6,281 bases of DNA from Pseudoflavonifractor sp035562355 (GTDB taxonomy: Bacteria > Bacillota > Clostridia > Oscillospirales > Oscillospiraceae): NCBI GenBank assembly GCA_035562355.1, contig DATMXU010000155.1, positions 1-6,281 on the forward strand, read 5' to 3'. Made by a program: the position numbers and the translations under genes. The notes beneath the pieces were generated by a model. The model was not told the origin of the DNA, made no database searches, and saw nothing but the letters and a program-made list of their open reading frames with translations. Numbering within the stretch: the stretch's first letter is position 1; every line of letters starts with the position of its first letter. Of the stretch, positions 1-6,281 are shown in pieces.

Positions 1-1467
1 GGTCCGCTGTGTCTCGGCCAGCGCCTCCATGGAGGGGGCGACCATGCTGGGGCTCTTATCTCCGAAGTGGAGGCTCCTCCGGTCGTCCGCGGTCACGCTC
101 TCCCACCGGGGCAGTCCTCTTCCGTTGGGGTCGCCGGTCCCGGCAAAGTTGACGAGGTAGGCCACCATCTGCTCCGATATCCGGTAGTCCACGTCTTCAA
201 AGGGCCGCCGGTTGCGGTAGAGGGTACCGAAGGCATACCAGAGGTCGGCGGCGTGGAACGCGCCGAAACCGCCCTCGCCGGGGAGCTGTCGGTCGAAGTA
301 GTAGGTGTAGACGCTCTTTTTTCCCGCCTGACACTGCCCCACGGCATAGTCCATGGCGGCGGTGTAGAGCGTATGGGGCCACATATCCTCGCTGAGTACG
401 CCGATGATGCAGGGCACATCGGCGGGTATGCCCGCCTTCAGCGCCTGCCCCACGTTGGCGGGCAGGATCTCCCCGTCCACGATGGGGTTAGCAGCGCCGG
501 CGGCGTAGGCGGGTTGCTGGGCCACGGCCCGGAGCCAGTTGGAGTACAGGCTGGCGGCAGGCCGGTCCTTGAGCTGGCCGAGGCGCTCCACGCCCAGATC
601 GGCCTTGAGCTGGTCCCAGATGGGCTCGATGGACTGGGGCGTGACGGGGGTGGACAGGCTCGAGAGGTCGCCCGCGCCGCTCATCATCACCGCGCCGGAG
701 ATGAGGCCCTCCGCCAGCGGTGAGAGGAGCAGGTTCTGGACGCTGATGGCCCCCGCGCTCTCCCCCATAATCGTGACGCGCTCTGGGTCCCCGCCGTAGT
801 CGGCGATGTTGTCGCGCAGCCACCGGAGGGCGGCCACCTGGTCGGTGAGGGCAAAGTTCCCCGCCACGCCGTCGCAGTACACGGCGGCAAAGGGGCCCAG
901 GCGGTAGTTGAGGGAGACCAGGAGGACGCCCTGCCTGGCGTAGGCCTCGCCGTCGATGAAGGGCTCTCCGCTGCCGCCGGTGAGGAAGGCGCCGCCGTGG
1001 ATGAAGACCAGCACAGGGCACTCCCTGGCGTCGTCAGGCGCCCAGATGTTCAGGTTGAGGCAGTCCTCGCTGTACCCCGTGGGGAATTGGACCAGCGCCT
1101 CGTCGTAGTAGAACTGGTTGATGGGGCTGTCTTCCGCGCCGTAAAAGCCGCGGAACTGGCAGGCCCGGTCGCCGAATTTGGTGGCGTCGTACTCCCCCTC
1201 CCAGCGCGCGACTGGCACGGCCCGCTCCCAGCGCTCCGCCGTGGCATACCGGATGCCCTTGTACTCGGTATACCCGTTTCGAACGACGCCCCGGACAGGC
1301 CCGCAGGCGGTGTCGATGACCCTCGTCTCCAGCTCGGCGGAGTCTGCCTCCCCCTGCGCGGCCTTTTCTCTTCGGGGCGTCCACGCGCTCTTCCCCCCGC
1401 CGCCGTCACAGGCGGCCGTTCCCAATAATATCGTCATAGCAATCAGTATCGTGACAAGACGTCTCAT
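1..1467 (-). CDS. Type-B carboxylesterase, predicted lipoprotein (C-terminus cut by window edge)
   Basis: Alpha/beta-hydrolase of the carboxylesterase type B family (COG2272, PnbA-like), which hydrolyses carboxylic esters. The frame is open from ATG 1467 to base 1, giving 489 codons with no stop, so probably only a short C-terminal piece is missing. Residues 1-20 form a lipoprotein signal: MRR, a hydrophobic core, then TAAC with Cys20 as the lipidation site, followed by a Gly-rich linker. This places the enzyme outside the membrane. Visible family marks: Cys103 and Cys136 (in EDCLNLNIW from 134), the pair that forms a conserved disulfide in secreted members; oxyanion loop HGGAF 157-161; nucleophile elbow GESAG with Ser237; acid Glu360 (LSEDMW); His405 (AFHAADLWYAFG). 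The triad looks complete. The start lies 7 nt after the permease stop and has no good Shine-Dalgarno, so translational coupling is likely. The signal peptide supports this start. The natural ester is not evident. Confidence 0.93.
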   Translation of the reverse strand, partial: MRRLVTILIAMTILLGTAACDGGGGKSAWTPRREKAAQGEADSAELETRVIDTACGPVRGVVRNGYTEYKGIRYATAERWERAVPVARWEGEYDATKFGDRACQFRGFYGAEDSPINQFYYDEALVQFPTGYSEDCLNLNIWAPDDARECPVLVFIHGGAFLTGGSGEPFIDGEAYARQGVLLVSLNYRLGPFAAVYCDGVAGNFALTDQVAALRWLRDNIADYGGDPERVTIMGESAGAISVQNLLLSPLAEGLISGAVMMSGAGDLSSLSTPVTPQSIEPIWDQLKADLGVERLGQLKDRPAASLYSNWLRAVAQQPAYAAGAANPIVDGEILPANVGQALKAGIPADVPCIIGVLSEDMWPHTLYTAAMDYAVGQCQAGKKSVYTYYFDRQLPGEGGFGAFHAADLWYAFGTLYRNRRPFEDVDYRISEQMVAYLVNFAGTGDPNGRGLPRWESVTADDRRSLHFGDKSPSMVAPSMEALAETQRT

Positions 1468-1474
1468 GGAGCTG

Positions 1475-2482
1475 TCAGGACCTTGCCCCGGCGCCGGCCG
1501 CGGCCTTGCTCTGTGCGACGGCGATCTCCTTCTCCTTGGCGCTGAAGTAGCGCTGGAGGACCTCCAGGCCGATGGCCAGGAACAGCAGACCACCCTTGAT
1601 GACCATCTGCCAGTAGTCGCTCACGCCGATGATGGTGAGGCCGTTGAACATGACATTGATGACCAGCACGCCCAAAATGGCCTGGTACATCTTTCCGCTG
1701 CCGCCGCTGAGGAAGACGCCGCCCAGCACACAGGCGGTGATACAGTCGAAGGCGTAGGTCGCACCCGAGGTGGTGGCGTTGGCCGTCATGGTACGGGACA
1801 GGAGGATGATGGCGCCGATGCCGATAAACGCGCCCGCCGCCGCGTGGGCGAGGATGTTGGTCTTCACCACGTTGATGCCGGCGAGATACGCGGCCTCTCG
1901 GTTGCCGCCGATGGCGTAGAGATGGCGGCCAAAGTAGGTCTTGGAGAGGATAAAGTTGGCCATCAGCGCGCAGGCAATGAACACAAAGATGATGCTGGGG
2001 ATGCTGCCGAAAACCAGCGACTGGGAGATGGACTTGAAGGCGTTGGGCAGACCGTAGACGGTGGCCGCGCCCACGGTGAGGTAGCAGATGCCGGTCCACA
2101 CGTAGTTGATGGCCATGGTCACGACGAAGACGCTGGTTTTCAGTATCTCGGCCAGCGCGGCGTTGAGCACGCCGGACAGCACGCCGAAGAGGACGCCCAC
2201 CAGAATGACGACCGGGATGGGCACGCCGTTTACCAGCATGGTGCCGGACATCAGGGTGATGACCGCCATGCGGGAGGCCACCGACAGGTCGATGGCGCCG
2301 GTGATCAGCAGCATGGTGACGGCGCAGGACAGCACGCCGGTGACGCTGGCCTGCTTGAGGATGTTGAAGAGCGTGGTGGTGGTAAAGAAGGTGCTGGGGG
2401 ACGCGACCGAGAAACCCACCACCAAGATAACGAGCAGCGCGAACATGCCGAACTTTTTCCACAAATTAAAGAATCTGGTCAT
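1475..2482 (-). CDS. Sugar-type ABC transporter permease (RbsC/AraH/XylH family)
   Basis: Inner-membrane channel subunit of a CUT2-class importer (BPD_transp_2 family, COG1172), expected to act as a homodimer with the upstream ATPase. It has about 335 residues, normal for the family, and is strongly hydrophobic with multiple membrane segments, the first at about residues 11-28. Family motifs, numbered from ATG 2482: GAIDLSVAS 62-70 (usually GGIDLSVGS), the cytoplasmic coupling loop GRHLYAIGGNREAA 185-198, LGGVFLSGGSG 253-263, and a C-terminal NGLTIIG ... WQMVIKGG region. Start choice: an in-frame ATG at 2488 is only 2 nt from the GGGGAG ribosome site, whereas ATG 2482 is 8 nt away and is preferred; the difference is two residues. 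The ribosome site overlaps the stop of the ATPase gene, pointing to coupled translation. The C-terminus is an Ala/Gly-rich tail (AAAGAGARS). Confidence 0.95.
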   Translation of the reverse strand: MTRFFNLWKKFGMFALLVILVVGFSVASPSTFFTTTTLFNILKQASVTGVLSCAVTMLLITGAIDLSVASRMAVITLMSGTMLVNGVPIPVVILVGVLFGVLSGVLNAALAEILKTSVFVVTMAINYVWTGICYLTVGAATVYGLPNAFKSISQSLVFGSIPSIIFVFIACALMANFILSKTYFGRHLYAIGGNREAAYLAGINVVKTNILAHAAAGAFIGIGAIILLSRTMTANATTSGATYAFDCITACVLGGVFLSGGSGKMYQAILGVLVINVMFNGLTIIGVSDYWQMVIKGGLLFLAIGLEVLQRYFSAKEKEIAVAQSKAAAGAGARS

Positions 2483-2490
2483 TGCCATTA

Positions 2491-2497
2491 CTCCCCT
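2491..2497 (-). promoter_or_regulatory. Ribosome binding site of the permease
   Basis: Minus-strand AGGGGAG sits directly beside the ATPase stop codon (2499-2501). It is 2 nt from ATG 2488 and 8 nt from ATG 2482, which favours the second ATG as the real start. Confidence 0.6.
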
Positions 2498-2498
2498 T

Positions 2499-3992
2499 TC
2501 ACCTTACACCGGAGGCCAGCGACAGCACGTGCTCCTGACTGAACTCTTCCCGCTCCAGAACGCCCATCTGCCGCCCCTCGTAGAGCACCACGATGCGGTC
2601 CGAGAGGCCCAGGACCTCCACCATCTCGGAGGAGATCAAAATCACCGACCTGCCCTCATTCACCATCTCGCGGATGAGCGCGTACATCTCCTGCTTGGCG
2701 CCCACGTCGATGCCGCGGGTGGGTTCGTCGAAGATGAGAATTTCCGCGTCGGTGGCCAGCACCTTGGCCACCACCACCTTCTGCTGGTTGCCGCCCGAGA
2801 GGTTCACGACCAGCTGGTCCACACTGGGAGCCTTGGTCCTGAGTTTCTGCGCGTACTCCGTGGCGAGAGAGCGCTCCTTTTTCACGTCCACGAGAAAGCC
2901 GAGCTTGAGGAGCTTTTTCTTCAGGCAGCCGATGCCCGTGTTCCACAGGATGCTCGCATAGAGGAACACGCCGTTGCGCTTGCGGTCCTCGGGGACCAGG
3001 CCCAGGCCCATCCTCATGGCCTCGGTGGTGGAGCGGATGTCCACCTCCCGGCCGTGGAGGAAGACCCTGCCCCCCTTCTTTTTCTTCACGCCGTAGAGGA
3101 GCTCCATGGTCTCGGTGCGCCCGCAGCCCAAAAGGCCGGCGAACCCGAGCACCTCGCCCCTATGGAGGGTAAAGCTGACATCCTCCACGCCGTTGCCGGA
3201 GAGGCCCTCCACCCGCAGCACCTCCTCCCCGATCGGTTTCTCCCGCCGGGGGAAGTTGTCGGAGAGCTCCCGGCCCACCATGTAGCGGATGAGCTCTCTG
3301 GTGTCGGTCTCGGGCACGTCCAGAGTGGTGATGTACTTGCCGTCCCGCATGACGGTGACCCGGTCGGCCAGCTCAAAGATCTCCTCCATCCGATGGGAGA
3401 TGTAGATGATGGTCATGCCCTGCGCCTTGAGGGAGGCGACGATCTTAAAGAGCTGCCGCACCTCGTTGGCGGTGAGGGGGGCGGTGGGCTCGTCCATGAT
3501 GAGGAGCTTTACGTCCTTTACCAGAGAGCGCATGATCTCCACGATCTGCTGGTGGCCCACGGTGAGCTCGTACACCGGTTTCTGCGGCGGCAGACGGACG
3601 CCCACCTTCTCCATGGCCTCGGTGGCCCGCTGATTCATGGCCTTGAAGTCCACCATCGCGCCGTTGCCGATATAATTGCCCAGGAAGATATTCTCCGCCA
3701 CCGAGAGGGCGGGCACCTGGTTGAACTCCTGGTAGATCACGCCGATTCCCGCATCCAGAGAGTGCTTGGGGTCAAGCTGGGCGTACTCCTTCCCGTCAAA
3801 CCGGATCACGCCCCCGTCCGGGACCACCGCGCCGGTGATGGACTTGATCAGCGTTGACTTGCCCGCGCCGTTTTCCCCGACGATGGCGTGGATCTCACCC
3901 CTGCGCACCTGCAGGCTGACCTGGTCCAGGGCCACCACGCCGGGGTATACCTTGGTCAGCCCCTCAATTTCCAGAATGTTATCCGACATCAT
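2499..3992 (-). CDS. Sugar-type ABC transporter ATP-binding protein with two NBDs (RbsA/MglA family)
   Basis: Cytoplasmic energy subunit of the importer, a fused pair of nucleotide-binding domains (COG1129), 497 residues as usual for RbsA/MglA. NBD1: Walker A GENGAGKST 39-47, Q-loop Gln88, signature LTVGHQQ 143-149 (a degenerate LSGGQ typical of the first half), Walker B LLIMDE 163-168, switch His200. NBD2: Walker A position GLLGCGRTE 286-294 lacks the lysine, PEDRK 334-338, canonical signature LSGGNQ 398-403, Walker B ILIFDE 418-423, and SSE in place of the switch histidine. This asymmetry is normal in the family and predicts one weak and one competent ATP site. Two adjacent ATGs (3992, 3989) follow an AGGAG by 4 and 7 nt; the first is given here, but either is possible. 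The gene begins 12 nt after the serine hydrolase stop and is followed at once by the permease. Confidence 0.96.
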   Translation of the reverse strand: MMSDNILEIEGLTKVYPGVVALDQVSLQVRRGEIHAIVGENGAGKSTLIKSITGAVVPDGGVIRFDGKEYAQLDPKHSLDAGIGVIYQEFNQVPALSVAENIFLGNYIGNGAMVDFKAMNQRATEAMEKVGVRLPPQKPVYELTVGHQQIVEIMRSLVKDVKLLIMDEPTAPLTANEVRQLFKIVASLKAQGMTIIYISHRMEEIFELADRVTVMRDGKYITTLDVPETDTRELIRYMVGRELSDNFPRREKPIGEEVLRVEGLSGNGVEDVSFTLHRGEVLGFAGLLGCGRTETMELLYGVKKKKGGRVFLHGREVDIRSTTEAMRMGLGLVPEDRKRNGVFLYASILWNTGIGCLKKKLLKLGFLVDVKKERSLATEYAQKLRTKAPSVDQLVVNLSGGNQQKVVVAKVLATDAEILIFDEPTRGIDVGAKQEMYALIREMVNEGRSVILISSEMVEVLGLSDRIVVLYEGRQMGVLEREEFSQEHVLSLASGVR

Positions 3993-3996
3993 AGCG

Positions 3997-4004
3997 CTCC
4001 TCTC
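3997..4004 (-). promoter_or_regulatory. Ribosome binding site of the ATPase
   Basis: Minus-strand GAGAGGAG lies between the serine hydrolase stop (4005-4007) and the ATPase ATGs. The GGAG core is 4 nt from ATG 3992 and 7 nt from ATG 3989. Confidence 0.6.
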
Positions 4005-5147
4005 TCAGCCTGTCAGGCTGGAATACAGGATATTCCACATATAGGGGTTCAGGCGCTCCTTGGGGCTGTTCATGGTGTGCTGTGCCACAAAATAAGAGAG
4101 CCGGTTTTGGGGGTCGAACAGGTTCTGCACGCCGCCGATGCCGCCCCAGTAGAAGGCCCCCTCGGGCACTAAGCTGCACGCCGCGGTGGGGTCCGTGAAG
4201 GTGGCCACGCCCAGCCCGTACCCGATCCCGGGATTGGACACCATCGCGCGAAAGTCCTTCAGCGCGTCTCCGGCGAGGTGGTTCCTGCTCATCAGGCGGA
4301 GAGAGTTCTCCGAGAGAATGCGCGCGCCGCTCTTCCCCACGCCGCCGCAGGCGAGCGCGTCCGCGAAGAGGATGTAGTCCCCCGCCGTCATGATGAGTCC
4401 CCCGCCTCCGCTCTCGTGCCGCCGCCCCGCCGCGCCGCGGCAGTCGCAGGAGATGCGCGCCACCGCGCCGGTGGTGCTGTCGTACTCATACTGGGGGGCG
4501 AGGCGCCCGCATTTCTCCGCCGGGACGGTAAACCCGGCGTCCTCCATCTCCAGGGGCTCGAAGAGGTTCTTTTTCAGGTACTCTCCGAAGGAGAGGCCGG
4601 ACACGGCCTCGATGACTGCGCCTAAGATATCATGGCAGTAGCTGTAATTCCAGCCCTCCCCGGGTTCAAAAAGCAGGGGCTCCCTCGCCAGGGCCCCGAC
4701 AAAGTCCCGGGTGCTGAAGTCTCCCCCGGTGTCGGCGGTCAGCTTCCGCATTTCCGGGGTGTCCAGCTCATAACTGATCCCGGCGGACATGGTGAACAGG
4801 TCGACGATGCGGATGGCCCTCTGGGCCGGGGTGATGCAGAAGGTCCCGCGCTTGACCTGCATATGTTCAAATTCAGGCAGATAGGCGGAGAGCGGCTGCG
4901 TCAAAAGCAGCTCCCCTCGTTCCACCAGCTGCATGGCCGCCACGCAAGTGATCACCTTGCTGGCGGAGTATATGTTGTAGAGCGCGTCTTGTGCCACGGG
5001 TACCTTGGCCTCCATATCCCCATAACCGGCCGTATGGCGGAAGAGCTCTCTGTGGTCCTGCCAGACAATGCAGTCGATACCCGAAAGGCCGAGCTCACGC
5101 AGGGCGGTATTCATGAAACGCGCCAGGTTTTCAAAGCCGTTGGCCAT
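4005..5147 (-). CDS. Serine hydrolase of the beta-lactamase/EstB fold (likely cytoplasmic esterase)
   Basis: Member of the beta-lactamase-related serine hydrolases (PF00144, COG1680), 380 residues, the usual size for family VIII esterases. The nucleophile motif is S-x-x-K at Ser61-Ala-Ser-Lys64. The second motif is Tyr168-Ser-Tyr, followed by CHDILGAVIE, where beta-lactamases have Y-x-N. In place of KTG there is WGGIGG at 334-339. That combination is commoner in EstB-type esterases and transesterases than in true beta-lactamases, so ester or lactone hydrolysis is the better guess. There is no signal peptide or membrane segment at the N-terminus, so it should act inside the cell on imported material. 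A strong ribosome site (GAGGAGGG) lies 5 nt before ATG 5147. The gene sits between the binding protein and the ATPase of the same importer, which suggests it acts on the transported compound. Substrate unknown; peptidase or amidase activity cannot be excluded. Confidence 0.93.
   Translation of the reverse strand: MANGFENLARFMNTALRELGLSGIDCIVWQDHRELFRHTAGYGDMEAKVPVAQDALYNIYSASKVITCVAAMQLVERGELLLTQPLSAYLPEFEHMQVKRGTFCITPAQRAIRIVDLFTMSAGISYELDTPEMRKLTADTGGDFSTRDFVGALAREPLLFEPGEGWNYSYCHDILGAVIEAVSGLSFGEYLKKNLFEPLEMEDAGFTVPAEKCGRLAPQYEYDSTTGAVARISCDCRGAAGRRHESGGGGLIMTAGDYILFADALACGGVGKSGARILSENSLRLMSRNHLAGDALKDFRAMVSNPGIGYGLGVATFTDPTAACSLVPEGAFYWGGIGGVQNLFDPQNRLSYFVAQHTMNSPKERLNPYMWNILYSSLTG
4006..4020. 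repeat. 15-bp perfect palindrome at the serine hydrolase stop
   Basis: CAGCCTG, one central base, CAGGCTG. It covers the last codons and most of the stop codon of the serine hydrolase and ends a few bases before the ATPase ribosome site. As RNA it could make a short stem (5 bp with a 5-nt loop). No U-run follows, so it is not a terminator. It may be chance. Confidence 0.4.
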
Positions 5148-5152
5148 GGTTT

Positions 5153-5160
5153 CCCTCCTC
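5153..5160 (-). promoter_or_regulatory. Strong ribosome binding site of the serine hydrolase
   Basis: Minus-strand GAGGAGGG with a 5-nt spacer (AAACC) to ATG 5147. It is the best Shine-Dalgarno in the window and fixes this start. Confidence 0.75.
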
Positions 5161-5181
5161 AGTAAAGGGGCTTTTATAGAC

Positions 5182-5215
5182 GGAGCCCGGCGGGCGCGGA
5201 GACCCGCCGGGCTCC
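5182..5215 (-). promoter_or_regulatory. Intercistronic GC-rich hairpin (13-bp perfect stem, 8-nt loop)
   Basis: Arms 5182-5194 and 5203-5215 are perfect reverse complements (GGAGCCCGGCGGG on the plus strand), with an 8-nt loop. In the direction of transcription the stem begins 11 nt after the binding-protein stop and is followed by GTCTATAAAAG, not a U-tract. A full rho-independent terminator is therefore unlikely. More probable roles are protecting the 3' end of the binding-protein message from exonucleases, or partial attenuation, giving more binding protein than membrane components. It fills much of the only sizeable gap in the operon (5148-5226). Confidence 0.75.
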
Positions 5216-5226
5216 CGGTACTGTTA

Positions 5227-6281
5227 TTACTTGGGGGTGTAGTACTGGGCTACGTTTTCCGGGGTGACGGTGGTATAGTAATTGGCAAAGATGCTGCCCA
5301 GGAAGTCAAACTCGTCCTGCTTGAACTCAATGAGCTCGCCCTGCTTGGCGGCGCCCACCACAATGGGGAAGAACTCGATGATGGCCTTGCCGGCCAGGGT
5401 GTGGTCGATAAAGGAGGAGCCCTGCACAAAGCCGTCCGGGCCGTCCTGCGCCATCAGGGAGCATACAGCGCCGGTGGCGTCGAATCCCCAGATGCTCAGA
5501 TAGTCGGAGCACTTGTAGACGCCGCCGGTCACGGTCTGGTAGGTGCCGGTCACGTCGTTGTCGATCTGGGTGAGGATGACCTCTACCTCCGGGTGGCTGG
5601 TGAGGAGAGTCTCGGTGGCCGTGAGGCAGATAGCCTCGCCGTTGGCCTCATACTCGTCGATGAGGCTGAACCGGCCGTCCTGCTCCAGCACGTCCAGAGC
5701 GCCGCGGATGCGCTGGTACTGCTCGCCGCCGGCGGAGTTCTTATAGACCGCCACAGGGATGGTGGAGAGGGTGTCGTAGTAGTCCTTATTTTTGTCCACA
5801 TAGTCGATGATGGACTGGCCGAGCACGGTGCCGGCGCTGTAGTAAGAGGTACCCATGAAATAGTGGGCGCACTGGGTCTCAGGCGCGAAGGCACAGGCCA
5901 CGATGGGCACGTGGTACTGCTCCCACAGGGGCTCCAGCAGCGGGGTGATGGCCGACGGGGTGATGGGGTACAGGTAGATCAGGTCGTACTTCCCCGAGGC
6001 CAGGGAGGACTCAAGGGTGGCGATCAGGCTCTCGTCGCTGTAGGTCGGGGGACCGAGGAGCTCGATGTTGATGTTGTGCTCCTTCAGCATGGGCTGCCAG
6101 ACCGCGTGGGAATTGGGGAAGTACTCGGCCAGCGTGGTGCAGACCAGGTACAGGACGTTGATCTCGCCGTCATAGCGGTAGCTGTCGTAATCCTTCAAAA
6201 ACGGGATCATCTCATAGTTGAAACCGGAGCCGGTGGATTCGCTCCCGGTGGACGTGGGGGCGGGGGTGGTGGCTTTTGGAG
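5227..6281 (-). CDS. Sugar-type ABC transporter substrate-binding protein (N-terminus cut by window edge)
   Basis: Extracytoplasmic ligand receptor of the importer, related to periplasmic-binding-protein type 1 / RbsB-like proteins (Peripla_BP_4, COG1879). The frame is open to the right edge with 350 residues visible. The internal ATG at 6210 is not the start: the 23 codons before it encode PKATTPAPTSTGSESTGSG and a few more residues, a low-complexity linker typical just after a lipidated cysteine. The signal peptide and lipobox are thus expected just outside the window. Recognisable fold elements, numbered from that internal Met: a beta strand INVLYLV near 17, KYDLIYLYPITPSAITPLLEP, VPIVAC, QRIRGALDVLE, PEVEVILTQIDND, and IWGFDATGAV, alternating as in two Rossmann-like lobes. 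Several sugar-contacting positions of RbsB differ, so the ligand is not predicted. Stop TAA at 5227-5229 is followed by a strong hairpin. Confidence 0.9.
   Translation of the reverse strand, partial: PKATTPAPTSTGSESTGSGFNYEMIPFLKDYDSYRYDGEINVLYLVCTTLAEYFPNSHAVWQPMLKEHNINIELLGPPTYSDESLIATLESSLASGKYDLIYLYPITPSAITPLLEPLWEQYHVPIVACAFAPETQCAHYFMGTSYYSAGTVLGQSIIDYVDKNKDYYDTLSTIPVAVYKNSAGGEQYQRIRGALDVLEQDGRFSLIDEYEANGEAICLTATETLLTSHPEVEVILTQIDNDVTGTYQTVTGGVYKCSDYLSIWGFDATGAVCSLMAQDGPDGFVQGSSFIDHTLAGKAIIEFFPIVVGAAKQGELIEFKQDEFDFLGSIFANYYTTVTPENVAQYYTPK
6231..6281 (-). other. Low-complexity Thr/Ser/Pro/Gly linker of the binding protein
   Basis: In the binding-protein frame this stretch encodes P, K, A, T, T, P, A, P, T, S, T, G, S, E, S, T, G, a flexible spacer between a membrane-anchored lipid Cys and the folded receptor. 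It supports the view that the coding region continues past the window edge and that the protein is membrane-tethered, as in Gram-positive bacteria. Confidence 0.7.

Noticed and set aside
488..1409. Minus-strand open frames of 116-177 codons inside the esterase
   Set aside because: They are Arg/Pro/Gly-rich alternative frames. The frame from 1467 carries the full esterase motif set continuously.
1178..2542. 454-codon open frame on the plus strand
   Set aside because: It overlaps the permease and esterase in antisense, and its composition (long His/Gly/Asp/Gln runs) is that of a shadow frame, with no motifs.
2106..3857. 583-codon open frame on the plus strand, antisense to the ATPase and permease
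   Set aside because: Its product is rich in His, Val, Gly and Asp with no recognisable domain, and it lies opposite genes with clear motifs. It is a typical antisense shadow in GC-rich DNA.
2499..3992. Degenerate Walker A in the second NBD and degenerate signature in the first as a sign of inactivation
   Set aside because: This asymmetry is the norm for RbsA/MglA-type tandem ATPases.
5171..5178. TATAAAAG on the minus strand as a -10 box of an internal promoter for the serine hydrolase
   Set aside because: The region where a -35 box should lie is the GC-rich hairpin with no TTGACA-like sequence, so a promoter is not supported.
5182..5215. Rho-independent terminator
   Set aside because: The stem is strong, but neither strand has a U-tract after it, and the downstream genes are functionally linked to the binding protein.
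5227..6210. Binding protein starting at ATG 6210
   Set aside because: This would give a receptor without export signal, while the frame stays open upstream and encodes a lipoprotein-type linker up to the window edge.

Overview
The window is one stretch of an operon read entirely on the minus strand (right to left). It looks like a carbohydrate-type (RbsABC/Mgl-like, CUT2) ABC importer combined with two ester hydrolases of unrelated folds. In transcription order: a periplasmic-binding-protein-type substrate-binding protein (5227-6281, start beyond the right edge), a cytoplasmic beta-lactamase-fold serine hydrolase (4005-5147), a tandem-NBD ATPase (2499-3992), a single RbsC/AraH-type permease (1475-2482), and a putative surface lipoprotein carboxylesterase of the type-B family (1-1467, C-terminus cut by the left edge). 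Every other long open frame, including the long plus-strand ones, is a GC-rich shadow of these genes.

Organism: GC content is high by eye (roughly 60%). Shine-Dalgarno sequences of the AGGAG type precede three of the genes. The binding protein carries a Ser/Thr/Pro/Gly linker of the kind that follows a lipidated cysteine, and the esterase has its own lipobox. This fits a high-GC member of the Clostridia (Oscillospirales-like gut bacteria would match), but that is an inference from style and not from a marker gene.

Layout: the gaps are 77 nt between binding protein and serine hydrolase, 12 nt to the ATPase, 10-16 nt to the permease (depending on start), and 7 nt to the esterase. The only sizeable gap (5148-5226) holds a perfect 13-bp GC-rich hairpin without a U-tract, placed where such operons often separate a strongly expressed binding protein from the membrane genes. 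No promoter, regulator, tRNA, rRNA, mobile element or CRISPR is visible. The operon begins to the right of the window and may continue to the left.

Working model (inference): the surface esterase de-esterifies, or acts on relatives of, an acylated compound. The binding protein delivers the product or another ester to the permease/ATPase, and the cytoplasmic serine hydrolase removes a further acyl group or opens a lactone inside the cell. The binding protein lacks several ligand-contact residues of ribose-type proteins, so the substrate may not be a plain sugar. No kinase, isomerase or glycosidase is in view to name it.
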